DNA of 34,076 nt, taken from positions 1 to 34,076 of the forward strand of contig JACRBC010000080.1 in assembly GCA_016213245.1 (NCBI GenBank), read 5' to 3'. The position numbers and the translations under genes were made by a program. Of this stretch, positions 22,298 to 30,716 are shown one piece after another (the first letter of the stretch is position 1; each line of letters opens with the position of its first letter). The DNA comes from Candidatus Solibacter usitatus. GTDB taxonomy: Bacteria; Acidobacteriota; Terriglobia; Bryobacterales; Bryobacteraceae. The notes under the pieces were generated by a model. It was not told where the DNA came from. It saw only the letters and a list, made by a program, of their open reading frames with translations, and did not search any database.

Positions 22298-24224
22298 GCT
22301 CTTCCGTCCCGTCGAAGAACGCCTCGACGTCCTCCAGCTTCGTCGTAAAGCGGTAGGACGGCAGGGAATCGAAGAAGACCTGCCCGTATCGATTGCGGGT
22401 GATGCGGTTGTCCAGCAGGACCAGCACGCCGCGGTCGGCGCGGGAACGGATCAGCCGTCCGAAGCCCTGCTTCAGGGCGATGGCGGCCTGGGGCACCTGG
22501 TATTGGTAGAACGCGTTGCCGCCGGCCGCCTTGACGGCGCGTACACGGGCGTCCACCACCGGATCGCTCGGCACGGCGAACGGCAGCTTGTCGATGATGA
22601 CGCAGGAGAGCTGGTCTCCCTGCACGTCCACCCCCTGCCAAAAGGACGACGTGGCGAACAGGACGCAGTGCGGCGTGGAGCGAAACTCCTCGATGAGCGC
22701 GCGCTGCGGAGCGTCCCCTTGCATGAGCACGGGATAATCGAGGCCGTATGCCACGGCCTCGTGGATCAGCCGCATCTGCTGGTAGCTGGTGAAGAGCACG
22801 AAGGCCCGGCCGCGGCTGTGCTGGAGGATGGCGCGCACCTCTTCCACCGCCGCCTGGACAAAGCCGGGGGCGCGCACATCGGGCAGGTGGTGCGGCACAT
22901 AGAGCAGCGCCTGCCGCTGAAAATCGAAGTGGCTCGGCACGATCAACTCGCGCGCGCCGTCCAGGCCGAGGCGGTCGCGGACGTAGTCGAATTTCTCCTG
23001 AACGGCCAGCGTCGCCGAAGTCAATACCGCCGCAGGAAGCTGGGAGAACAGCCGCTCTCGCAGCAGCTCCGAGACGTCGATCGGCGTCGCCTGCAGGTAT
23101 ACGCCGCGGCCGCGCTTCTCGATCCAGTAGACGTAGCCCTTGTCCTCGCCCTCCATCCAGCGACGCAGCGCGTCGAGCATCGTTACGGCGCGCCGGTGCA
23201 GCGGCACCGCCTCTTCCGGCGAGTTTTTCACGAGCGAAAGGTGCGCCGCCAGCAACTCGAGCGCCGAGCCGAAGTTCCGATAGGGCTCGCCGTACTCGGA
23301 GAGGAACTGGCGATGGGCGCTGAAACCGGTACGCCCCTCGCCTTGCGGGAAGAGGAGGAAGAAGCGCTCGGAGTGATCGGCCAGCAGCGTCAGCATCCGC
23401 TCCAGGTCGTGCGACAGGAACTCCTTGCGGCGAGCCGTCGCCAGAATGTCGCGCCGCAGATCCTCCACCTGGTGTGAGCTGATCGACAGTCCGAAGTACT
23501 GTCCGGCGACATCCTCCAGTTCGTGAGCCTCGTCAAAGATCACCGCGGCGTAGTCGGGCAGAATGGCGGCGAATTCTTCCTCCTTCATCGCCAGGTCGGC
23601 GAAGAAGAGGTGGTGGTTGACGATGATGATGTCTGACTCCATCGCCCGCTGGTGCATCAGGGTGATGAAGCAGCGCTCGTAGGAGGCGCAGCGCTGGCCC
23701 GTGCACAGCTCGCCGCGGGCATCGAGCTTCGCCCAGGCGGTGGAGCCGTCCGGCAGGTTGGCGATGGAGGCGCGATCGCCGATCCCGGCGGTCTTCTCCC
23801 ACTCGCGGACGATCTGGAAGTCCGACACTTCCTCAAGCCCGCTCAGGATGGGCTCGCGTTCGGCGTCGTAGATCTTCTGCCGGCAGGCGTAGTTGTTACG
23901 CCCCTTCATGTAGCAGGCCTGGATGCCGCCGGGGAAGAACTGTTCCAGGAAGGGTATGTCCTTGAAGAACAGTTGCTCCTGCAGGTTCTTGGTTCCGGTG
24001 GAGATCACCACACGCTTGCCGGAGAGAATCGCCGGTATGAGATAGGCCAGCGTCTTGCCGGTGCCGGTGCCCGCCTCGACGAGCTGATGTCTCTTTTCGG
24101 CGAGCGCGGATTCCACCGCGAGCGCCATCTCCAGTTGGCCGGAGCGGAACTCGTAGTTGGGGTGCGCTTCAGCAAGCGGCCCGTTGCGGGAGAAGAACTG
24201 GCGAACAGTGAAGGGGCGGGACAA
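22287..24224 (-). CDS. dinG: DinG/XPD-family ATP-dependent DNA helicase
   Basis: This is a 645-aa superfamily-2 helicase. Walker A is AGTGTGKT (K57, T58), and motif Ia includes VVISTGTKNLQEQL. Four cysteines at 114, 174, 179 and 185 match the iron-sulphur domain of XPD/DinG enzymes. DEAH is at 231-234 (VIFDEAHELEDVA). Motif III is LTSATL, and motif VI is KQGFGRLIRSRADRG. The enzyme unwinds DNA 5' to 3' and in E. coli helps resolve R-loops and D-loops. The start is a TTG at 24224 with GGAAG upstream; there is no near ATG. It lies 97 bp downstream of the MATE gene on the same strand and overlaps the actin-fold gene by 11 bp at its 3' end. Confidence 0.93.
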   Translation of the reverse strand: MSRPFTVRQFFSRNGPLAEAHPNYEFRSGQLEMALAVESALAEKRHQLVEAGTGTGKTLAYLIPAILSGKRVVISTGTKNLQEQLFFKDIPFLEQFFPGGIQACYMKGRNNYACRQKIYDAEREPILSGLEEVSDFQIVREWEKTAGIGDRASIANLPDGSTAWAKLDARGELCTGQRCASYERCFITLMHQRAMESDIIIVNHHLFFADLAMKEEEFAAILPDYAAVIFDEAHELEDVAGQYFGLSISSHQVEDLRRDILATARRKEFLSHDLERMLTLLADHSERFFLLFPQGEGRTGFSAHRQFLSEYGEPYRNFGSALELLAAHLSLVKNSPEEAVPLHRRAVTMLDALRRWMEGEDKGYVYWIEKRGRGVYLQATPIDVSELLRERLFSQLPAAVLTSATLAVQEKFDYVRDRLGLDGARELIVPSHFDFQRQALLYVPHHLPDVRAPGFVQAAVEEVRAILQHSRGRAFVLFTSYQQMRLIHEAVAYGLDYPVLMQGDAPQRALIEEFRSTPHCVLFATSSFWQGVDVQGDQLSCVIIDKLPFAVPSDPVVDARVRAVKAAGGNAFYQYQVPQAAIALKQGFGRLIRSRADRGVLVLLDNRITRNRYGQVFFDSLPSYRFTTKLEDVEAFFDGTEEPTR

Positions 24225-24321
24225 AGCTACCGCTTCCAGTGTAAGACGGCGGATGCCGGAGATTGGAGGAGCCGCAGGTACGGCGCGCCGGAGCTTGTGA
24301 GGTCAACCGGCTCCCGTGCGA

Positions 24322-25722
24322 CTAGATCTTCTGTCTTTTCCATGCGCCTCTCCGGAATACAAGCACGCCTGTTATCGCCAGCACGGATTCGGCCAGAGGA
24401 ACGGCCCAGAAGGCGCCATGCGCCCCCAGCCGCCAATGGATGGCCAACAGCCAGGCCAGCGGGATTTGCAGGCACCAGTAGCAGCCCAGATTGATCAAGG
24501 TGGGTGTCACCGTGTCCCCGGCGCCGTTGAAGGCCTGCACGATCACCATGCCGTAGGCGTAGAAGACATACCCGTAGCTCATCACGCGCAGGCAGTCCGC
24601 GCCGTAACGGACTATCGTGGGCTCGGTGGAAAACAAACGGATCAACGGCTCGGGCATGGCGATGAACAGGGCGCCGATCAGCCCCAGAAACACCATGTTG
24701 TAGAAGCCGCACTTCCAGACGGACTCTTCCGCCCTCTCCGGATGCCGCGCGCCGAGGTTCTGTCCCACCAGGGTGGCGGCGGCGTTGGCCAGCCCCCACG
24801 ACGGGAGGATGGAGAAGATGATGATGCGCAGCGCGATGGTGTAGCCTGCCAGCGCCGCGCTGCCGGACGATGCGATCACCCGCACCAGGCCCACCCAACT
24901 GGCATGCGCGATGAGAAACTGCAACATGCCAGTGGCCGAGATCCTGGAGAGCCGCCGCAGAATCGCAAAGTCGATCCGCAGGTGGCGGCGCGCCACGGTG
25001 ACGCGGCCGCGCGAGCGGAAGAACACGGCCAGTTGCAGACACACGCCGAAGGAGCGGCTGATGCTGGTGGCCACCGCGGCGCCGGCCACGCCGAGTTCCG
25101 GGAAGGGTCCCAGCCCGTAGATCAGGCAGGGGTCCAGAGCCATGTTGAGCAGGTTGGCCGCCCACAGCACGCGCATGGCGATGGCCGCGTCGCCGGCGCC
25201 GCGGAAGATGGCGTTCATCAGAAACAGCAGCATGATGCTCGGTGATGTGCCCAGCAGAATGGCCGTGTAGGCGGCGCCGTGTTCCACCACGCCCGCCTCG
25301 GCGCCCATCAGCCGCAGCAGGTCGCGGGCATGGATGACGCCCGGCACGCCCACTGCGAGCGACAGCAGCAGCCCCAGCACGATGGCCTGCACGGCAGCCA
25401 CGGAAGCGCCCTCGGTGTTTTGTTCGCCCGTGCGCCTTGCGATCATCGCCGTCGTCGCCATGGAGACGCCCAGCGCCACCGAGTACAGGATGGTGAGCAG
25501 GGACTCCGTCAGGCCGACGCCCGCCATGGCCTCCGGGCCAAGCCGGGCCACCCAGAAGATGTTCACGATGCCAAAGAGCGACTCCATGCACATCTCCAGC
25601 ACCATCGGCACCGCCAGCAGCAGGATGGCGCGCTTCAGCGGTTCGCGAGTGAAGTCCCGCCCGGCGCCGGAGACGGCGTCGCGCAGATCGCGCCAGAGCG
25701 TGGAACTGCCCCCGGAAGCCAT
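24322..25722 (-). CDS. MATE-family multidrug/toxin efflux transporter
   Basis: This 466-aa inner-membrane protein has about twelve spans in two six-span halves, as in all MATE exporters, which expel organic cations or toxins using sodium or proton gradients. The first half contains PLKRAILLLAVPMVLEMCMESLFGIVNIFWVARLGPEAMAGVG; the second contains ALAGYTIALRIIIFS, VGQNLGARHPERAEESV and FNGAGDTVTPTLINL. It has a 30-residue polar N-terminal extension. It lies back to back with nadE, with 42 bp between the start codons, so the two promoters must overlap. The substrate cannot be predicted. Confidence 0.93.
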   Translation of the reverse strand: MASGGSSTLWRDLRDAVSGAGRDFTREPLKRAILLLAVPMVLEMCMESLFGIVNIFWVARLGPEAMAGVGLTESLLTILYSVALGVSMATTAMIARRTGEQNTEGASVAAVQAIVLGLLLSLAVGVPGVIHARDLLRLMGAEAGVVEHGAAYTAILLGTSPSIMLLFLMNAIFRGAGDAAIAMRVLWAANLLNMALDPCLIYGLGPFPELGVAGAAVATSISRSFGVCLQLAVFFRSRGRVTVARRHLRIDFAILRRLSRISATGMLQFLIAHASWVGLVRVIASSGSAALAGYTIALRIIIFSILPSWGLANAAATLVGQNLGARHPERAEESVWKCGFYNMVFLGLIGALFIAMPEPLIRLFSTEPTIVRYGADCLRVMSYGYVFYAYGMVIVQAFNGAGDTVTPTLINLGCYWCLQIPLAWLLAIHWRLGAHGAFWAVPLAESVLAITGVLVFRRGAWKRQKI

Positions 25723-25742
25723 ACTCCAGTGTAGCGGGCGGC

Positions 25743-25748
25743 TACAAT
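25743..25748 (+). promoter_or_regulatory. Candidate -10 box for nadE
   Basis: TACAAT lies 16 bp before the nadE ATG at 25765 and has no good -35. It overlaps an upstream in-frame ATG (25747), which argues that this ATG is not the translation start. The leader would be about 10 bases. Confidence 0.4.
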
Positions 25749-25764
25749 GGGGAATCTCCCAGCT

Positions 25765-27414
25765 ATGCGCATCGCCTTGTGCCAGATCGACAATACGGTG
25801 GGCGACCTCGCGGGCAATGCCGCGCTGATCCTCCGCTTTGCGCGCCAGGCTGCCGAACGCGGCGCGGACCTCGCGGTATTCCCCGAATTGGCGCTTACCG
25901 GCTATCCGCCGCGCGATCTGGTGGAAAAGCCCTCGTTCATCGCGCGCTCAGTGGAGGCTCTGGATGCGCTGGTCCGCTCCACCAGCGGCCTGGGGCTTGG
26001 CCTGATCGTTGGTTTCGTCGGCCGCGCGCCGGCCGGCGCGGCCCGGCCCGCCTCCAATTCGGCGTCGTTGATCGAAGACGGACACGTGTTGTTCACGCAG
26101 ACCAAGATGCTGCTGCCGACCTACGACGTCTTCGACGAATGGCGCAACTTTCATCCGGCCGAAAGCCAGCAGATCGCGGTTTTCCGCGGCCAACGCATCG
26201 CCCTCACCATCTGCGAGGACGCCTGGAACGACAAGCAGTTCTGGGAGCGCCCCCTGTACCAGAACGACCCCGTGGAGAGCCTCGTCCGCCAGGGCAGCGA
26301 GATCGTCATCTCCATCAACGGCTCGCCTTACGACATGGCCAAGCGCTCCGTGCGCAGGCAGATGTTCTCCGCCATGGCGCAGCGCCATGGTCTGCCGCAT
26401 GTTTACGTGAACATGGTGGGCGGCAACGATCATCTGGTGTTCGACGGCTCCAGCTTTGCCGTGGACGTGGCGGGACGCGTGGTCGCCTCGGCCCGGTCGT
26501 TCGAAGAAGACCTGATCCTGCTCGACACCGATTCCATGACGGGCGAGTTGCACGACAGCCATCCGGATGAAACCGAGGCCGTGTACGATGCCCTGGTGCT
26601 CGGCACGCGCGACTACATCCGCAAGTGCGGCTTCAGCAAGGTGCTGATCGGGCTCAGCGGCGGCATCGACTCCACGCTGGCCGCCTGCATTGCCGTGGAC
26701 GCCGTGGGCGCGGAAAACGTCGCCGGCGTGGCCATGCCCGGCCCGTATTCCTCCGCGCACAGCGTCACCGATGCCCGTAAACTCGCGGTTAATCTCGGCG
26801 TGCGCTTCGAGATCGTGCCCATCACCGGCGGGTACGAGCGAGTTGTCGAGAGCCTCGATCCCATTTTTGGCGGCGCCGCTCCTGACGTGACCGAGGAGAA
26901 CGTCCAGGCTCGCCTGCGCGGGTTGATCCTGATGGCGCTCTCCAACAAGTGGGGCGCCATCGTCCTCACCACCGGCAACAAGAGCGAGATCGCCGTCGGC
27001 TACTGCACTCTCTACGGCGACATGTGCGGCGGCCTGGCCGTCATCAGCGACGTGCCCAAGACCATGGTCTATGAACTGTGCCGCGTGGTGAACCGCCGCA
27101 AGGGTCCGGTCATCCCGGAGGACATCTTCACCAAGCCGCCTTCGGCCGAGTTGCGCCCGGACCAGAAGGACTCCGATTCGCTTCCCCCTTACGAAGTCCT
27201 CGATCGCATCCTCAGAGCCTACGTCGAGGAGATGAAACCGCCGGCGGCAATCGCCGAAGAGCAGAATCTCCCCATGGAGCTGGTCCGCGATATCGTCGAC
27301 AAGGTCGACCGCAGCGAGTATAAGCGCCAGCAGGCCGCGCCGGGATTGAAGGTCACCTCCAAGGCCTTCGGCATGGGGCGGCGCTTCCCCATCGCGCAAA
27401 GATTTCACGAATGA
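25765..27414 (+). CDS. nadE: Glutamine-dependent NAD+ synthetase
   Basis: This is a 549-aa two-domain enzyme that amidates nicotinic acid adenine dinucleotide to NAD+ with ammonia channelled from glutamine. The N-terminal nitrilase-type glutaminase has the triad E41 (FPELALTGYPPRDL), K114 (TKMLLPTY) and C150 (ICEDAWND). The C-terminal synthetase has the ATP loop GLSGGIDS (296-303), TTGNKSE and GGLAVISDVPKT. The length matches the glutamine-dependent group. I chose ATG 25765, giving MRIALCQIDNTVGD as in homologues; the ATG at 25747 lies in a -10 box. The stop overlaps by 4 bp (ATGA) a second propeller/phosphoesterase gene, so translation is coupled. Confidence 0.96.
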   Translation: MRIALCQIDNTVGDLAGNAALILRFARQAAERGADLAVFPELALTGYPPRDLVEKPSFIARSVEALDALVRSTSGLGLGLIVGFVGRAPAGAARPASNSASLIEDGHVLFTQTKMLLPTYDVFDEWRNFHPAESQQIAVFRGQRIALTICEDAWNDKQFWERPLYQNDPVESLVRQGSEIVISINGSPYDMAKRSVRRQMFSAMAQRHGLPHVYVNMVGGNDHLVFDGSSFAVDVAGRVVASARSFEEDLILLDTDSMTGELHDSHPDETEAVYDALVLGTRDYIRKCGFSKVLIGLSGGIDSTLAACIAVDAVGAENVAGVAMPGPYSSAHSVTDARKLAVNLGVRFEIVPITGGYERVVESLDPIFGGAAPDVTEENVQARLRGLILMALSNKWGAIVLTTGNKSEIAVGYCTLYGDMCGGLAVISDVPKTMVYELCRVVNRRKGPVIPEDIFTKPPSAELRPDQKDSDSLPPYEVLDRILRAYVEEMKPPAAIAEEQNLPMELVRDIVDKVDRSEYKRQQAAPGLKVTSKAFGMGRRFPIAQRFHE

Positions 27415-29909
27415 ACACAACGCATCGAACCATTCTCATCGCGGCGCTGGCCGCCACAGCCGGCCTGCTGGTCTCCCAGCCCGTGCCTCCGGAACGCGTC
27501 GGCCCAGCGCCCGACGGTAGTTTTCTGCTCAACAGCGGCGCTCGTTTGCGGCCCGCGGGCCGGCAGATCCCCTTGAGCACCTTCCCGATGGCCAGCGCGC
27601 TCTCGCCGGACGGCAAGCACCTGGTGATCCTTCAGGGCGGCTATATGCCGCCTTCGGTCAGCCTGCACGACCCCGCGACGCTGGCCGAGATCCACCGGCT
27701 CACGCTCCCGGACGCCTGGCTGGGCCTCGTCTTCGCTCCCGCCGGCAACGTGTTCTACGTGGGCGGCGGCTCGCGCTCAGCGGTCTACGAGGTGGCCATC
27801 TCGGCGGAAAACAGGCTCGAGCTGCGCCGCGAGTTCGCCGTCGTCCCTGTGGACCGGCGCAAACACACCGACTTCATCGGCGACGTGACGATGTCGCCCG
27901 ACGGCCGGCTCATCTATGCCGCGGCGCTGTTCCACGACTCGATCGTGGTGATCAACCCTCAAAGCGGCATGGTGATCGAGGAGTGGAAGACCGGCCACCG
28001 CCCGTACCGCGTCCTCTTTCACCCGGACGGCAAGTCGTACTTCGTCACCGGCTGGGGCGATTCGTCGCTGTACCGCCACAATGCCGGCAACGGAGAGATC
28101 CTGGCGCGCTACGCCGCCGGAACGCAGCCGATGGACATGGCCTGGCGGGGCGCAAAGACCCTGAACGAAGAGGGGGAGGAGGATTCCGGTTACCGGGCGC
28201 GCCTCTTCGTCACCGCCGCCGGAACCAACAACGTCCTGGTCTTCGGCGTGGGCGACGACGGCGCCCTGCGGCGGCTGGAAACCATCAACGTGGAGCTCTA
28301 CCCGAAAAAGCAGCCTGCCGGCATGACGCCGGCGGCGCTGGCGCTCTCTCCGGAACAGGACACGTTGTACGTCGTCTGCTCGGACTTGAACGCGGTGGCG
28401 CGAGTGGACGTGCGCACCGCGCGCAGCGTGGTGCAAGGCTTCATCCCCACGGGTTGGTATCCCACCGCCGCGCGCGTGCTCAGCGGGGGCCGGTTGATGG
28501 TCCTCAACGGCCGTGGGCAGTCTTCATTCCCCAACCCCCAGGGGCCCAACCCCACCATTCGCCGCGCGCCCGTGCATGAGGGTGTTGTCGCCGTCCAATA
28601 CGTCGGCGCCATCCAGAACGGCAGCGCTTCCCTCATCCCCGCGCCATCGGCGGAGGAGTTGGACCACCACACCAGAACGGTGCTTCGCAATTCGCCCTAC
28701 CGGCAGCAGGATGCCGTGCCTGCCGGCATTCCCGCCGGCAATCCGCTGGCGCGCGCCGAAGGCAAGCCTGCGCTCATCGAGCACGTCATCTACGTCGTCA
28801 AGGAAAACCGCACTTACGACCAGGTGCTGGGCGACCTCGGCATCGGCAACGGCGATCCCTCCCTTTGCCTGTTCACGGAAGAGATTGCGCCAAACCACCA
28901 CAAACTGGCCCGCGAGTTTGTCCTGCTCGACAACTTCTACGTCTCGGCCGATGTCAGCGCGGACGGCCATAACTGGAGCACCTCGGCCATCGCCCCGCCC
29001 TATGTGCAGCGCATGTGGCCCAACAGCTATGCCGGCCGGCGCCGCCACTACGACTATGAGGGCGGCGAGCGGGCCGCCCTGCCGCCCGCCGGCTACATCT
29101 GGTCCAACGCACTGCAGAAGGGCCTCCGCGTGCGCAACTACGGCTGGTGGGCCACCAACATCATGCCCGCGCCGCAGTCCGGCCCGCAGATCTCGGCCGT
29201 CAGGGACCCCGCGCTGGCGCCGCACACCAATCTCGACTATCGCAGCTTCGATCTCGACTACAAGGACCTCGACCGTCTCCAGGTCTTTCTCAAGGACCTT
29301 CAGCGGTTCGAATCCGAAGGCCGCATGCCCAGCCTCATCACGCTGCGTTTGGGCAACGACCACACCTCCGGAACCGCTCCGAAGAAGTACACCCCGAAGG
29401 CCGCCATGGCCGACAACGACATGGCTCTCGGCATGCTGGTCGAGGCGCTGAGCCGCAGCCGTTTCTGGGCCAAGACCGCCATCTTCGTGCTCGAAGACGA
29501 CGCCCAAAACGGGCCCGACCACGTCGACTCCCACCGCTCGCCAGCCTACATTATCTCGCCCTACACCCGGAACCGCGGCATCGACTCCTCCATGTACAAC
29601 ACCGTCTCGGTGCTGCGCACCATCGAGGTGATCCTCGGTCTTGCGCCCATGACCATGCACGATGCCGGCGCCCGCGTGATGTGGGCGGCCTTCCGGAACA
29701 CGCCGGACCTCCGGCCCTACCAGGCCGAGCAGGCCCGCGTCTCCACAGATGAGCGCAACCCCGAAATCGCCCCCACGGCGGCGCGCTCCAGGGCTCTCAA
29801 TTTGGACGAAGCCGACCGTGCCGATGACGACGAACTGAACGACATCCTCTGGCGCGCTCTGCGCGGCGCCGCGCCGCCCCCGCCTGTTCGCAGCTTCTGG
29901 GGCAGATGA
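27411..29909 (+). CDS. Secreted beta-propeller / phosphoesterase, paralogue of the 3018 gene
   Basis: This is an 832-aa exported protein with a signal peptide (about residues 1-22), then a beta-propeller (about 45-420). Its blades include MASALSPDGKHLVILQGG, VTMSPDGRLIYAAALFHDSIVVINP and LALSPEQDTLYVVCSDLNAVARVDV. Residues ~455-790 are the phosphoesterase, with E465-N-R-T-Y-D470, a DGHNW motif, LGNDHTSG, ADNDMALG and EDDAQNGPDHVDSHR. The domain order and motifs match the 894-aa protein at 3018, so the two are paralogues with different neighbours. Its ATG overlaps the nadE stop, which is surprising for an exported enzyme. Its substrate is unknown; a nucleotide or pyridine-nucleotide link suggested by nadE is speculative. 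It ends 9 bp from the convergent SYLF gene. Confidence 0.88.
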   Translation: MNTTHRTILIAALAATAGLLVSQPVPPERVGPAPDGSFLLNSGARLRPAGRQIPLSTFPMASALSPDGKHLVILQGGYMPPSVSLHDPATLAEIHRLTLPDAWLGLVFAPAGNVFYVGGGSRSAVYEVAISAENRLELRREFAVVPVDRRKHTDFIGDVTMSPDGRLIYAAALFHDSIVVINPQSGMVIEEWKTGHRPYRVLFHPDGKSYFVTGWGDSSLYRHNAGNGEILARYAAGTQPMDMAWRGAKTLNEEGEEDSGYRARLFVTAAGTNNVLVFGVGDDGALRRLETINVELYPKKQPAGMTPAALALSPEQDTLYVVCSDLNAVARVDVRTARSVVQGFIPTGWYPTAARVLSGGRLMVLNGRGQSSFPNPQGPNPTIRRAPVHEGVVAVQYVGAIQNGSASLIPAPSAEELDHHTRTVLRNSPYRQQDAVPAGIPAGNPLARAEGKPALIEHVIYVVKENRTYDQVLGDLGIGNGDPSLCLFTEEIAPNHHKLAREFVLLDNFYVSADVSADGHNWSTSAIAPPYVQRMWPNSYAGRRRHYDYEGGERAALPPAGYIWSNALQKGLRVRNYGWWATNIMPAPQSGPQISAVRDPALAPHTNLDYRSFDLDYKDLDRLQVFLKDLQRFESEGRMPSLITLRLGNDHTSGTAPKKYTPKAAMADNDMALGMLVEALSRSRFWAKTAIFVLEDDAQNGPDHVDSHRSPAYIISPYTRNRGIDSSMYNTVSVLRTIEVILGLAPMTMHDAGARVMWAAFRNTPDLRPYQAEQARVSTDERNPEIAPTAARSRALNLDEADRADDDELNDILWRALRGAAPPPPVRSFWGR

Positions 29910-29918
29910 GGCCGGCGG

Positions 29919-30590
29919 CTACTTGCCCTTGAACGCCGAGTACTTGTTCAGTTTGTCCAGCAACGGTTTCGCCGCCGCCGGCGCCGGCTTCTTCCCCGCC
30001 AGAATCGCCCGGCGGTCCGCGCCGGCGCCGTACAGCGCTTCGTCCACTTCCGCATCGTCCCGAAGCGTTGCGCCTTGCAGCGCGATGCCGCCGAAGACCC
30101 CGCGGGAGCGCGACCAGGAGAGGATCTCCGCCCGCATCGTCGCATCCGTCTGCGCCTGCGCGTCGCGGCCCACCGGCCCCGCGGCCGCCGTCGCCTCACC
30201 GCCCAGCGTGAACTTGCTCGATAGCAACCTCTCCATCCCTTTGCTGTTCATCATCAGCATGATCACGTCGCTCTCCGCGCCGCCGATCTGGAAGCCGACG
30301 CTGCCGCCTTCCACACGCATCCCCACCGGTCCGGTCCAACCCTTGCCTCCCGGCAGCCGGCAGGAGGCAAAGCCCCGCCCGTACTTGGCGGCCAGAATAA
30401 ACCCGCCCTTCTTCATCGCCGGGATGATGATGGCGCAATGCGCCTTGGCAAACAGGTCCTGCGGGATCGCCCGGTCGCCCGCCGCCATGATCTCGCCGAG
30501 AACCTCGGCCGACGCGTTCAAGCGCTTCTTCTCGGCCGTGCCTCCGAAGAGCAGTGTGGCCGGCATCAGGCAAAGTAACAGTTTTCTCAT
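29919..30590 (-). CDS. Secreted SYLF-domain (YSC84/DUF500) lipid-binding protein
   Basis: This is a 223-aa protein with a signal peptide (about residues 1-18, MRKLLLCLMPATLLFGG), followed by a SYLF domain over most of the chain. Its marks are RLNASAEVLGEIMAAGDRAIP, AHCAIIIPAMKKGGFILAAKYGRG, GPVGMRVEGGSVGFQIGGAESDVIMLMMN and SWSRSRGVFGGIALQGATLRDD. SYLF proteins bind phosphoinositides in eukaryotes; bacterial members are common exported proteins without a settled role. The C-terminus is a Lys/Ala tail. I chose the ATG at 30590 because it gives the signal peptide and has GGGAA upstream; a longer frame to 30641 adds residues without homology. Confidence 0.88.
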   Translation of the reverse strand: MRKLLLCLMPATLLFGGTAEKKRLNASAEVLGEIMAAGDRAIPQDLFAKAHCAIIIPAMKKGGFILAAKYGRGFASCRLPGGKGWTGPVGMRVEGGSVGFQIGGAESDVIMLMMNSKGMERLLSSKFTLGGEATAAAGPVGRDAQAQTDATMRAEILSWSRSRGVFGGIALQGATLRDDAEVDEALYGAGADRRAILAGKKPAPAAAKPLLDKLNKYSAFKGK

Positions 30591-30686
30591 ATGTGTTCCC
30601 ATTTTGAATGACGAAGCCCCGCTGCGGCCGGTTGCGGCCAAGCGGGGGGGCCAGACGGCCTCAAGGCCGCGGTGAAATAAGGTGCA

Positions 30687-30710
30687 GGGGACAGATTGAA
30701 GTCTGTCCCC
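30687..30710. terminator. Strong hairpin after the TonB receptor gene (terminator or dispersed repeat)
   Basis: GGGGACAGA (30687-30695) and TCTGTCCCC (30702-30710) form a perfect 9-bp stem with loop TTGAAG. It starts 7 bp downstream of the receptor stop codon on the reverse strand, a terminator position, but has no clear T-run. The same GGGGACAG-loop-CTGTCCCC form is familiar as a dispersed intergenic repeat in many bacteria, so REP-like origin is an alternative. Confidence 0.55.
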
Positions 30711-30716
30711 GGGTCA

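Noticed and set aside
25747-25764. Earlier ATG for nadE
   Set aside because: It overlaps a TACAAT -10 box and adds six residues not seen in the family, which begins MRIALxQ.
25948-27420. Reverse open frame (about 490 codons) opposite nadE
   Set aside because: An antisense shadow: the forward strand has both NAD synthetase domains with all catalytic residues.
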